Shown one piece after another: positions 33,478-40,840 of a stretch of 49,100 nucleotides of DNA. Under the pieces are notes generated by a model. It worked only from the letters and a program-made list of their open reading frames with translations, searched no databases and had not been told where the DNA came from. How positions within the stretch are numbered: position 1 is the first letter of the stretch; each line of letters begins with the position of its first letter. Position numbers and translations under genes: made by a program. This DNA comes from Nocardia sp. BSTN01 (GTDB lineage Bacteria; Actinomycetota; Actinomycetes; Mycobacteriales; Mycobacteriaceae), in assembly GCF_015354405.1 (NCBI RefSeq), contig NZ_JADKYP010000050.1, positions 1 to 49,100 on the forward strand, in the 5' to 3' direction.

Positions 33478-33726
33478 AACCTTCGCCACCTGCGCGCACA
33501 GCGCGATGCCCGCCCGGATTTGATCGCCTTCTGGGCGGCTCCGACGACGAGCGCCGGTCGACTGCTGTTCGTGGCCGTCACCACCGGCTACATCCTCATC
33601 GCCATCCGCTTCGAGGAACACGGCCTCGTCGGCGTCTTCGGTGATCGCTACCGCAACTACCGGTGACAGGTCCCGATGCTCGTCCCGCATCCGCATCGGA
33701 GCCGCGTGCATCCGGTCGATCTGTGA
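33478..33726 (+). pseudogene. MddA/isoprenylcysteine-methyltransferase-like remnant with in-frame stop
   Basis: One frame encodes the C-terminal membrane part of a methyltransferase of the NnrU/ICMT-like family that includes methanethiol S-methyltransferase MddA: LIAFWAAPTTSAGRLLFVAV, TTGYILIAIRFEEHGLVGVF, GDRYRNYR. A TGA (33664-33666) then interrupts the frame just before QVPMLVP, where family members continue with the same residues. Nothing recognisable lies upstream of about 33478, so most of the gene is gone. The TGA could derive from a CGA Arg codon. Confidence 0.65.
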
Positions 33727-33757
33727 CGCGGCCCGCCTGCGGACATATCTCCGTGCG

Positions 33758-34411
33758 TCAGCGCCCGAACACGTTCACCGCGATTTCCCCGCCGAGGTGA
33801 TAGTCGGACGACAAATGCAAGTTGTCGCCGCTCCAAAATCTGCCCGGGTCGTACCAGTTCGGACGCTTCTCCGGCAGCAATCCCATCGCCTGGTAGGTCA
33901 TGGCGACGATCTCCGCGCAGTAGGCGTTCTCCAGACCCGCTTCGGTTTCATCGGTTTTCGAACGCTTCGGCAGCGGTATGCGGCCCCGGAACCACCGGCC
34001 CGCCAGCGCGCTGGTCGAGGGGAAGGGCATGCCGTCCAGCCGCGCGACCGTCCGCAGCGCCGCGTCCTCCATCTCGCGTGTCACCGGGCGATCCAGCTGA
34101 CGCAGCCACGCTTGCTGCCCGTACTCGTTGGTCCAGCGCAGCACCGCGGCTTGGAGGTCGTGCAGCTGGGCGCCGCGATGGTGGTTGCCCGACCAGACAT
34201 CCGGCAGCGCGCGTCCGAGTTCGGCATGCCAGATCAGGGCCGGCAGGTCATCGACGACCACCGCCATACCGACGTGGTTGACCGGGCTGTTGGTCAGCCC
34301 CCGGATCGCGCGGTCGGCGCCGGAATGTCCACGGAACAGCCACAAGTCGCCCGTCCGCGTGAGTTCGACCGCTTCATCCAAACCGATACTCGAGGGCGCT
34401 TCGCGTGGCAC
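33758..34411 (-). CDS. Permuted NlpC/P60-like (YiiX/YaeF-type) protein
   Basis: A 217-residue protein. GDLWLFRGHSGADRAIRGLT and SPVNHVGMAVVVDDLP place the catalytic His near residue 47. AYCAEIVAMTYQAMGLLP places the Cys near residue 172. This His-before-Cys order is the circularly permuted papain-like NlpC/P60 superfamily, whose relatives hydrolyse peptides, amides or lipid acyl bonds. No signal peptide is evident, so it is probably cytosolic. It is divergent from a small membrane protein gene with 19 bp between the starts. Confidence 0.75.
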   Translation of the reverse strand: MPREAPSSIGLDEAVELTRTGDLWLFRGHSGADRAIRGLTNSPVNHVGMAVVVDDLPALIWHAELGRALPDVWSGNHHRGAQLHDLQAAVLRWTNEYGQQAWLRQLDRPVTREMEDAALRTVARLDGMPFPSTSALAGRWFRGRIPLPKRSKTDETEAGLENAYCAEIVAMTYQAMGLLPEKRPNWYDPGRFWSGDNLHLSSDYHLGGEIAVNVFGR

Positions 34412-34430
34412 GACGACTAGCCTAAGCCGT

Positions 34431-34601
34431 ATGCGGTGGTGGAAAGTACTCGGCTTGGCAGGAGCCGCGGGTGTCGCGGCGACCGGAGCGGTAATCGTGC
34501 GGTCCGAGCGTAAACGCCGCGCCTATACGCCGGATCAGGTTCGGGACCGGCTGCACGCCCGCCTCGGCGAGCAGTCCGAGCCCATCGGCGAGGAGCGCTG
34601 A
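34431..34601 (+). CDS. Small single-pass membrane protein
   Basis: A 56-residue protein. MRWWKVLGLAGAAGVAATGA gives one membrane segment, followed by a basic stretch (VRSERKRRAYTPDQVRDRLH) and an acidic end. Small proteins of this plan, with AYTPDxVRxRL after the helix, recur in Nocardia and Mycobacterium. No function is known. It starts divergently from the NlpC/P60-like gene. Confidence 0.6.
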   Translation: MRWWKVLGLAGAAGVAATGAVIVRSERKRRAYTPDQVRDRLHARLGEQSEPIGEER

Positions 34602-34740
34602 TCCGGGACGGGAAGCGTTGGCCCACAACAGCTTCGGTGAGTTTTGGTGACTGCTGCCGGTGCGGTGCGCACTCACATGCGGCCATCATCCGGACGAATT
34701 CGGCCGTCGGTCGAACCGCTGATGCCCACACAGCCGCTTT

Positions 34741-35160
34741 TCAGACGGCGACCACGGTCAGCAATGCCTCGAGCCCCTTGAAATCGTCCGGGTTGCGGGT
34801 GAACAGGGGGAGATCGTTCGCCGAAGCGATAGCCGCGATCATCAGGTCCATTCGGCGTGGCTTCGGGTTGCGTCTCGCTGCGACAACCAGTTTCGACATG
34901 GACGTGAACCGCCGGGCGGCGGTGGAGCAGAACGGCAGTGCGTCGAAAATGTGCTCGAATTCCAGCAGGCGTTCGGTGCGAATCGCCAACTCCTCCGCGG
35001 TCGCCGCCATGGCTGTGCCCAGTCCGAGTTCGGCGAGTGTGACTGTGCTGATTCGAAGCTCGATGGGTAGTGCGGCCTCATCGATCAGCGGCAGGTCGAT
35101 GCACACGCAGGTATCCAGCAGTCCGGCCTGATGGCGAAAGCTGTCGTCCGGCTCAGTCAT
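34741..35160 (-). CDS. vapC: PIN-domain toxin, VapC type
   Basis: A 139-residue PIN-domain ribonuclease. The acidic metal-site residues are in LLDTCVCIDLPL (Asp), VTLAELGLG (Glu), RRMDLMIAAIASAN (Asp) and TRNPDDFKGL (Asp), matching the standard quartet. Such toxins cleave tRNA or rRNA when freed from their antitoxin. Its ATG lies 8 bp inside the antitoxin gene, so translation is coupled. The pair is a type II toxin-antitoxin module. Confidence 0.9.
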   Translation of the reverse strand: MTEPDDSFRHQAGLLDTCVCIDLPLIDEAALPIELRISTVTLAELGLGTAMAATAEELAIRTERLLEFEHIFDALPFCSTAARRFTSMSKLVVAARRNPKPRRMDLMIAAIASANDLPLFTRNPDDFKGLEALLTVVAV

Positions 35161-35407
35161 CGAGCCGGTCTTCGCCGAATTCGGCGTCTACTTGCGCTCG
35201 TTCCGTTGCGCTGTCGGCGTAGGCGGCGAATCGAGCGAATCGTTGCTTGGCCACGGCCGCTGTGACGGTCCGGTGTGTGGTGACAGGCCGGAGTTCGCCC
35301 ACGGGCCGGCCGTTGCGGGTGATGACGAAATCGTCCCCGGCCTCCAATGCGTCCATGATCCCGGCACTACCGTTGCGCAGTTCGGCTTGGGTAATGGTCC
35401 TGGTCAT
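35153..35407 (-). CDS. vapB: Phd/YefM-type antitoxin, VapB
   Basis: An 84-residue antitoxin. MTRTITQAELRNGSAGIMDA, GDDFVITRNGRPVGELRPV are classic Phd/YefM DNA-binding N-terminus motifs. The C-terminal AAYADSATERAQVDAEFGE should wrap the PIN toxin and autorepress the operon. The frame runs on upstream to 35596 but the -10-like element lies just before the ATG at 35407, so that start is preferred and the mRNA is probably leaderless. Confidence 0.9.
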   Translation of the reverse strand: MTRTITQAELRNGSAGIMDALEAGDDFVITRNGRPVGELRPVTTHRTVTAAVAKQRFARFAAYADSATERAQVDAEFGEDRLDD

Positions 35408-35413
35408 GGCTTT

Positions 35414-35444
35414 ACTATAGCAACGGATGCTATGTGATGCTATA
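35414..35444 (-). promoter_or_regulatory. vapBC promoter and operator
   Basis: On the minus strand TATAGT (35414-35419) ends 6 bp before the vapB ATG, as expected for a -10 box serving a leaderless mRNA. Overlapping it is TATAGCA (35416-35422), with TGCTATA at 35438-35444 as its inverted partner. GATGCTAT also occurs twice in direct orientation 10 bp apart (35426-35433, 35436-35443), one helical turn. Binding of the VapBC complex here would block the promoter. Confidence 0.65.
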
Positions 35445-35688
35445 TCCAGACTTCTCTGGCCCGCGCAGTTCCGCCGAGCAGTTGGATGATGCCATCGAAG
35501 GCGTGATCTGGATCTCGGACCGAGGACATCGCCAATTTCGCACGAGGAAAGCGCGGATGGTCGAACTTTGGAGCTCTTCGTCGGTTTGCGGGTCATACCG
35601 GCTCCACCGACCCATGGCGCCGCCCGCCCGCTACGTCAAGGAAACCCGCGGGCCCGTACTTATCCGAAGGGAAGACCCGGAGTGTTCG

Positions 35689-35868
35689 TCAGTAGTTTCC
35701 GCCGGGCGGATATTCGGAGAAGAACTGCTGTAACAGCGGAGTGGCGGCGTCGAGCCCCCACCGTACGACGCCGAGTATGGCATTGCCCGTATTGATGACC
35801 ACGAATCCGATGACATCGCGATTCTGTTCGGCGAGTTGCTGGAGTGGCTCGATGATATTCGTGAACAT
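35689..35868 (-). CDS. 59-residue amphipathic protein, unknown
   Basis: A clear small gene. GAAGGA lies 6 bp before the ATG, and the 59 residues read MFTNIIEPLQQLAEQNRD, then VIGFVVINTGNAILGVVRWG and LDAATPLLQQFFSEYPPG. It has no signal peptide and no cysteine. The central 20 residues are hydrophobic but interrupted by polar ones, so an amphipathic or membrane-associated helix is likely. In size and plan it recalls the small helical PorA/PorH pore peptides of corynebacteria, but sequence relationship is not shown. It lies between vapBC and the DinB-like gene. Confidence 0.65.
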   Translation of the reverse strand: MFTNIIEPLQQLAEQNRDVIGFVVINTGNAILGVVRWGLDAATPLLQQFFSEYPPGGNY

Positions 35869-35968
35869 GATGTGTCCTTCGCATCCGGGCGGATGGATAC
35901 GTTCAAGGCTGCCACAACGGTCGATCGGTGACCATCCCTCATCGCTGAAGGCCGCGACGGCACCGCGC

Positions 35969-36613
35969 TCACGGCACCGCCCGTTCGCGCAGGGCCGGCA
36001 CGCCAGGCCCGGTCAGATCATCGAGGTACGCGGTGCGACCGGCCATGGCCATGGTCAACGCGATCGTCGTTCCGGTGACCAGAGGACCGGTTCCGGCGGT
36101 GAACGGGCCGTCGGTCGCTTCGAGGCGGAGCCCCTCGACCATGCTCCGGCTGGGAACCGCGAAGTTGCGGCTCGCGTAGAACTTCGCGACTTCGGCGGCG
36201 GCCTCGACGGATGGTTCGCGCAGTATCCCCAGCGGACGTCGGATGTCCTGAGCGTGGACGATCACCTCCCCGAGCCATGCCGCGGTGTGTCCGGATGCGG
36301 CAGTGGTGCTGGTGACGATTCTCCGGAACCGCTCCAAAGTCTCGGCTGTGGTGCTGCCGCGATGCTCGGCCAGCCGCCGAGTGTTGTGTTCGTCGAAGTC
36401 GAAGCGGGCCCCGACGACACTGACCAGCCAGCGCAACCGCCCGGTGCTCGCGGCCGCGGTCAGGTGTGCGACGACCTCCTCGACCGTCCAGCGACCGCAC
36501 AGCGATTGCCGGGCCCACTGGTGATCGTCGAGCTCGGCGAGATCGTCCGCCAGAGCCGCACGTTCGACATGGGCCATGGCCCAGAGGGCGTCGCGAGAAA
36601 TGACATCCGACAC
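35969..36613 (-). CDS. DinB-like/maleylpyruvate-isomerase-N-type protein (TIGR03083-like)
   Basis: A 214-residue protein starting at GTG with GGAGG 6 bp upstream. DALWAMAHVERAALADDLAE, LCGRWTVEEVVAHLTAAAS (with the metal-binding-type His), and the later TAAWLGEVIVHAQDIRRPLG (His) follow the DinB/maleylpyruvate-isomerase four-helix fold common in actinobacteria. Mycothiol-dependent detoxification is the usual suggestion for this group, but no substrate is shown. An apparent 816-residue frame continuing upstream is an artefact. Confidence 0.85.
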   Translation of the reverse strand: MSDVISRDALWAMAHVERAALADDLAELDDHQWARQSLCGRWTVEEVVAHLTAAASTGRLRWLVSVVGARFDFDEHNTRRLAEHRGSTTAETLERFRRIVTSTTAASGHTAAWLGEVIVHAQDIRRPLGILREPSVEAAAEVAKFYASRNFAVPSRSMVEGLRLEATDGPFTAGTGPLVTGTTIALTMAMAGRTAYLDDLTGPGVPALRERAVP

Positions 36614-36795
36614 CGGAAACCTCCATTCGAGCCCAGCCGGGCACGTCGATGACGTAGCTGCACAGGCCAGGGCACTGCCACAGCACATTCGTCGGTCCAC
36701 AGTGCAGACGGCGACGGTCCCGCGAATTAACCGGTCGCCCGGGAACGCGCTCAGCGCGGGGCATGGAACCAGTGATTCCGGCAGCCGACCCCGCC

Positions 36796-37647
36796 TCACC
36801 GACCACCCATCCCGGACATCGCGATCCCGCGAACGAACGACTTCTGCGCGAACGCGTAGATCACCAGCATCGGCGCCACCATCAGGATGGAGGTCGCCAT
36901 GAGGATCGGCCAGTTGGTTTCGTACTGGCCCTGCAGACGCACCAAACCTAGTGTCAGCGTGGAGATCTCGTCGCGCTGGATCATCACCAAGGGCCACAGG
37001 AAATCGTTCCAGACCGTCACCCAGGTGAGTACCGCGAGCACCATCACCGCCGGTCGGGCGTGTGGCAGCAGCACCCGCCAGTAGGTCTGCCAGACCGAGC
37101 AACCGTCGAGGATGGCCGCCTCCTCCAATTCGGCCGGCAGAGTGATGAAGAACTGGCGCATCAGGTAGGTGCCGAACGCACTGCCGAACAGACCCGGCAC
37201 GATCATGGCCAAGGGACTGTCCACCCAGCCGAAGGTGCGCATGAGGATGAACTGGGGGATGACCGTGACGGTCGTCGGCACCATGAGGGTGGCGAGGTAG
37301 GCGACGAACAGGACGTCGCGACCCTTGAACGGCAAGCGAGCGAAGGCATATCCGGCCAGCGAACAGAAGAACACCTGGCCCGCCGTCACGCAGCCCGCGT
37401 AGAGGACGGTGTTGAAGAAGATCCGGCCGAACGGCATCAGGTCGAAGATGTCGCGGTAGTTCGCCCATGCAGGGTGGGCCGGGACGATGCTGGTGTCGGA
37501 GATGTTGCCCTGTTTCTTCAGCGAACTCGACAATGCCCACAGCAGCGGGAACAGTGCGCACCACGCCATCACGACGAGCGCCAGGTACAGCAGCATGCCG
37601 CGCCCGGTACGGCGGACAACGGCACGATTCGCGGTCGCTGTCGCCAC
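36796..37647 (-). CDS. ABC sugar transporter permease (MalG-like)
   Basis: A 283-residue membrane protein with six hydrophobic segments starting GTGGCGACA (MATATANRAV). The cytoplasmic EAA loop is in LEEAAILDGCSVWQTYWRVL, the contact site for the ATPase. It begins exactly where the preceding permease stops (TAG then GTG). It belongs to the CUT1 family for oligosaccharides and polyols. No ATPase gene lies in the operon, so a shared MsiK-type ATPase encoded elsewhere is likely. Confidence 0.92.
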   Translation of the reverse strand: MATATANRAVVRRTGRGMLLYLALVVMAWCALFPLLWALSSSLKKQGNISDTSIVPAHPAWANYRDIFDLMPFGRIFFNTVLYAGCVTAGQVFFCSLAGYAFARLPFKGRDVLFVAYLATLMVPTTVTVIPQFILMRTFGWVDSPLAMIVPGLFGSAFGTYLMRQFFITLPAELEEAAILDGCSVWQTYWRVLLPHARPAVMVLAVLTWVTVWNDFLWPLVMIQRDEISTLTLGLVRLQGQYETNWPILMATSILMVAPMLVIYAFAQKSFVRGIAMSGMGGR

Positions 37648-38565
37648 CTAGGCCTCGCTCTCGTAGGCATTGCCGCGGGTGAGTCGCAATTGCAGCAGCG
37701 TCAGCACCAGCAGGATCGCGAAGATCACCCAGGCGAGTGCGCAGGCATAACCGATGTCGTCGAAGGAGAAGGCGTTCTGGTACAGCATGATTCCGAGCAC
37801 GTAGGTGCCGGTTTCGGGACCGCCCTTGCCGCCCGTGAGGACGTAGGCCTGATCGAACACCTGGAACGAGTTGATGAACGTGATGACGAAGGAGAACACC
37901 AGCGCGGGCCGGATCAGCGGCACGGTGATCGAGCCGAACCTGCGCAGCGCTGCGGCGCCGTCGATGCGGGCGGCCTCGTAGACGTCGGCCGGGATGCCCT
38001 GCATGGCGGCGAGCAGGACGATGGTGGCGAAGGGGACGCTTTTCCACACACTGACCAGGCACAGCGAGAACATCGACCAACGGGGGTCGGTGAGCCACGG
38101 GACCGGTCCGATGCCGATCCAGCCGAGGGCCGTGTTGAGCACGCCGTAATCGGTGCTGAAGGTGAGCCGCCACACCACCGCCATCGCCACGGTCGAGGCA
38201 ACCAGCGGCATGAACATGATGCTGCGAAAGATGCCGATACCCTTCAGTTTCCGGTTCAAGGCCGCCGCGACGACGAGACCGATGACGATCGTCGGGATCA
38301 GCGTGCCGGCGGTGAAGATCACCGTATTGCGCAGGGCCACCCAGAACAGCGGGTCGTGCGCGAAGAGCCGGCGGAAATTGTTGAAGCCGATGAACGTCGG
38401 CGAACTGAACAGATCCCATCGGTGCAGGCTCAAATACAGCGTGAACACCAACGGGAACGCCATGAACACCGCCACCGCGATCAGGTTGGGCGCGATGAAC
38501 ATTCGGCCGGCGGCAGCCTTACGCCGGCGCAGCGCGGAACGTCGTGGTCTGCCGAGTGTCGTCAT
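37648..38565 (-). CDS. ABC sugar transporter permease (MalF-like)
   Basis: A 305-residue permease with a basic cytosolic N-terminus (RRSALRRRKAAAGRMFIAPN), six membrane segments, and the EAA-type loop YEAARIDGAAALRRFGSITV. It pairs with the MalG-like permease and the downstream-oriented binding protein, forming a CUT1 importer. Its start follows the second copy of the duplicated spacer at 38570-38683. Confidence 0.92.
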   Translation of the reverse strand: MTTLGRPRRSALRRRKAAAGRMFIAPNLIAVAVFMAFPLVFTLYLSLHRWDLFSSPTFIGFNNFRRLFAHDPLFWVALRNTVIFTAGTLIPTIVIGLVVAAALNRKLKGIGIFRSIMFMPLVASTVAMAVVWRLTFSTDYGVLNTALGWIGIGPVPWLTDPRWSMFSLCLVSVWKSVPFATIVLLAAMQGIPADVYEAARIDGAAALRRFGSITVPLIRPALVFSFVITFINSFQVFDQAYVLTGGKGGPETGTYVLGIMLYQNAFSFDDIGYACALAWVIFAILLVLTLLQLRLTRGNAYESEA

Positions 38566-38569
38566 AGCG

Positions 38570-38683
38570 GCACCCGGTCGACACAGCGAGCCGCTGCGCG
38601 ATTGTCGCTCACTGTGCCCGGTGATATGCGGGACACCCGCACCCGGTCGGCACAGCGAGCCGCTGCGCGATTGTCGCTCACTG
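38570..38683 (-). repeat. Duplicated 69-bp-period spacer with hairpins inside the ABC operon
   Basis: A 45-bp sequence occurs twice, at 38570-38614 and 38639-38683, with one mismatch (A/G). Each copy contains AGCGA...TCGCT arms that can fold back on the RNA. On the minus strand the first copy starts with the stop codon of the binding-protein gene and the second ends just before the permease ATG. It probably reduces transcription or mRNA 5' stability so that binding protein is made in excess. Confidence 0.75.
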
Positions 38684-40036
38684 CGCCTCCAAGAGATCGT
38701 TGATCTGTCCGGCGAGGCCGTGCTTGAACCATTCCGCGGAGGCGGCGCCGCGGAATACGTGGTCGTATCCCTGTTCGATGACCGCGTCGACGCGGGGCCA
38801 CGCGGGCGTGACCGGCAGGTTGTTGGCGTGATCGCCGCCGTGGAACACCTCGAGGTTGTGCACTCTTTCGTGCGCCTGTGCGAACCCGTCGGAGGCGAGG
38901 GCCGATTTCAACGCGGGGACGAACAGTCCCGACTTCGCGATGACCGCCTGACCGACGGGCCCGGTGGCGAATTTGACGAATTCCCAGGCCTGTTCCTTGC
39001 GCGGGCTGTCGGCCGCGATGGACAGGCCGGTGGTGCCGATATCGGAGCGAGCCGCGGTACCGCGCGGGCCGACAGGCAGCACTGTGACGTCGAAGTCGAG
39101 GTCTTGCCGACCGGTGTAGGCGCTGTACATCCAATGCCCGGACAATGCCATCGCGGCCTTGCCCTGGGCGAACATATCCGACGACGAAAGTGATTGCTGG
39201 AATTCGATTTTCGGCATGACCCGGTGCCGGGTGGACAGGTCGGTGTAGAACTGGACGCCCTCGATGAAGGCGTCGTGGTCGATATTGGTGCGGGTCGGGT
39301 CGATGGATGGGGTGAACCATTCCACGCCGTTGTTCATGCCGAAACAACTGGCGGAGTAGTAGACGGTCCAGGGATCCACGAATCCCCATTGGGTGACGTC
39401 GCCGGAGCTGTCGCGTTTGGTCAGCGCCTGTGCGGCGTCGAGGAATTCATCGAAAGTCCAGGCGTCCTCCCAGCGTGCGGGCGGCGGTGGGAGCTTGGCG
39501 TCGGCGAAGAGTTTCTTGTTGTAGTACAGGAAGATCCCGGCCCACTGCTCGGGCAGTGCGTGCTGAGCGTTCTTGTAGCGGAAGGTGTTGTACAGCGCCG
39601 TCGAGCTGTCCTTCTTCAGTTCGGCCGCGTACGCCGGGTCCTTGTCGAGAATCGTGTCGAGGTTTTCGAAGATGCCGCGTTCGGCGAGGAAGGAATAGGA
39701 CAGGTCCCACGACATCAGCACGTCCGGACACTTGCCGCCCGCGCAGTAGGTGAGGATCTGGGTCTGCGGATCGGGGCCGGACATCTGAGTCCGGATTTTG
39801 ATGTCCGGATGCAGTTTGCGGAACTCGTCGATGATCGTCAGCCGGACCTTCGCCTCATCGGGTTTGGCCTGGAAAAAGAAGGTGAGCGCATCGTCGTCGT
39901 GGTCACCGCAGCCGGTCATCGAGGAGGCGGCCGCTGCCGCCCCGGCCGCCGCCGCACCGCGCAGGAGTGTGCGCCGGTCGAACCTCCGAGACCATGCCAC
40001 CCGTGCCCCCGTTCGGCTACCGCAAGCGAACTTCAT
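38678..40036 (-). CDS. ABC transporter sugar-binding lipoprotein
   Basis: A 452-residue extracellular solute-binding protein. The N-terminus carries a twin-arginine-like SRRFDRRTLLRGAAAAG and a lipobox-like SSMTGC near residue 43, so it is probably an exported lipoprotein. Family motifs include DEFRKLHPDIKIRTQMSG, FAQGKAAMALSGHWMYS and GTTGLSIAADSPRKEQAWEF. It is of the CUT1/extracellular family 1 type. GTG 40000, which starts VAWSRRF, is a plausible alternative start. The sugar is not predictable. It might supply the catabolic operon at 13.8 kb, but they are 16 kb apart. Confidence 0.9.
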   Translation of the reverse strand: MKFACGSRTGARVAWSRRFDRRTLLRGAAAAGAAAAASSMTGCGDHDDDALTFFFQAKPDEAKVRLTIIDEFRKLHPDIKIRTQMSGPDPQTQILTYCAGGKCPDVLMSWDLSYSFLAERGIFENLDTILDKDPAYAAELKKDSSTALYNTFRYKNAQHALPEQWAGIFLYYNKKLFADAKLPPPPARWEDAWTFDEFLDAAQALTKRDSSGDVTQWGFVDPWTVYYSASCFGMNNGVEWFTPSIDPTRTNIDHDAFIEGVQFYTDLSTRHRVMPKIEFQQSLSSSDMFAQGKAAMALSGHWMYSAYTGRQDLDFDVTVLPVGPRGTAARSDIGTTGLSIAADSPRKEQAWEFVKFATGPVGQAVIAKSGLFVPALKSALASDGFAQAHERVHNLEVFHGGDHANNLPVTPAWPRVDAVIEQGYDHVFRGAASAEWFKHGLAGQINDLLEAQ

Positions 40037-40275
40037 TGCAGAAGAACGTAATACCGCCGTGGCGGATTCGTCTGGAAAATACGCACGAGACCGGCCGAAC
40101 GCACGCCGACCGAGTCGGAGCCACCGGCGGCGGTGAACTCGCGCGGCCGCCTCACGGATGTCGGTGCCGGGCTACCCCGCCGACCACCCGCAGGGCGAAT
40201 ACCGATCAACCCTCTCGTTCCCTCCGCGCGGCATACTGGAGACACAGCGCCGACTTCGTCCTCGGGAGGATCGAG

Positions 40276-40659
40276 ATGGCAACAAACGGGCCTTTCGGGA
40301 TCGATCCGGAAGAATTCGAGCGCGCCCTGCGCGAGGCCGAAATCGAGGTTCGCGACCTGCTCGGAAAGGCCGCCGGATACCTCGACCGCACCACCGCGAA
40401 TTCGCTGACGTCGCTGTTCGGGCAGTTCGTGCAGCCGGAGCGGACACGATCGCCGGAACCGGACGACGCGACGACCGGGGAGACCGGTAGCGGGGTGTGG
40501 GCCGTCTACAGCGTCGACGACGCCGGCGAGGCCCGGGTCGAGCAGGTCTTCCCGACCGAACTCGAGGCCTTGCGCGCGCACCGCGACAACACCGACGAAC
40601 GCCGTAAGGTGCGATTCCTGCCCTACGGCGTCCCCACGAGCGTGCTCGACCAGACCTGA
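40276..40659 (+). CDS. Hypothetical protein
   Basis: A 127-residue protein with GGGAGGA 5 bp before the ATG. The N-terminal GIDPEEFERALREAEIEVRD is an amphipathic helix, followed by an acidic linker with EPDDATTGETGSG. The C-terminal part GVWAVYSVDDAGEARVEQVF, and TELEALRAHRD, resembles a small beta-alpha domain found in other short actinobacterial proteins. No signal or membrane segment. I recognise no function. Confidence 0.6.
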   Translation: MATNGPFGIDPEEFERALREAEIEVRDLLGKAAGYLDRTTANSLTSLFGQFVQPERTRSPEPDDATTGETGSGVWAVYSVDDAGEARVEQVFPTELEALRAHRDNTDERRKVRFLPYGVPTSVLDQT

Positions 40660-40840
40660 GGGCGCCGACCCGGAGAGATATCGCGGTTCGCGCACTATGC
40701 GGACGCGATGAATGCTCAGTTGTGGAATCAACCGGATAAGTCTCCGGTACCCGGCTGTCGAAAAATAGGTACGAGCATAGGTAGATCTCCCGTCGCTGAT
40801 CGTGCGCTGCCGAAGCAGGCTGTGGGGGACAGATCGCACA

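Noticed and set aside
36614-38419. Upstream extension of the DinB-like gene to 816 residues
   Set aside because: The added part is out-of-frame permease sequence; GGAGG and a GTG at 36613 define the real start.
37060-38703. 547-codon plus-strand frame opposite the ABC permeases
   Set aside because: Composed of Glu/His/Arg/Gly strings and covers two permeases with EAA loops on the other strand; no ribosome site or family motif.
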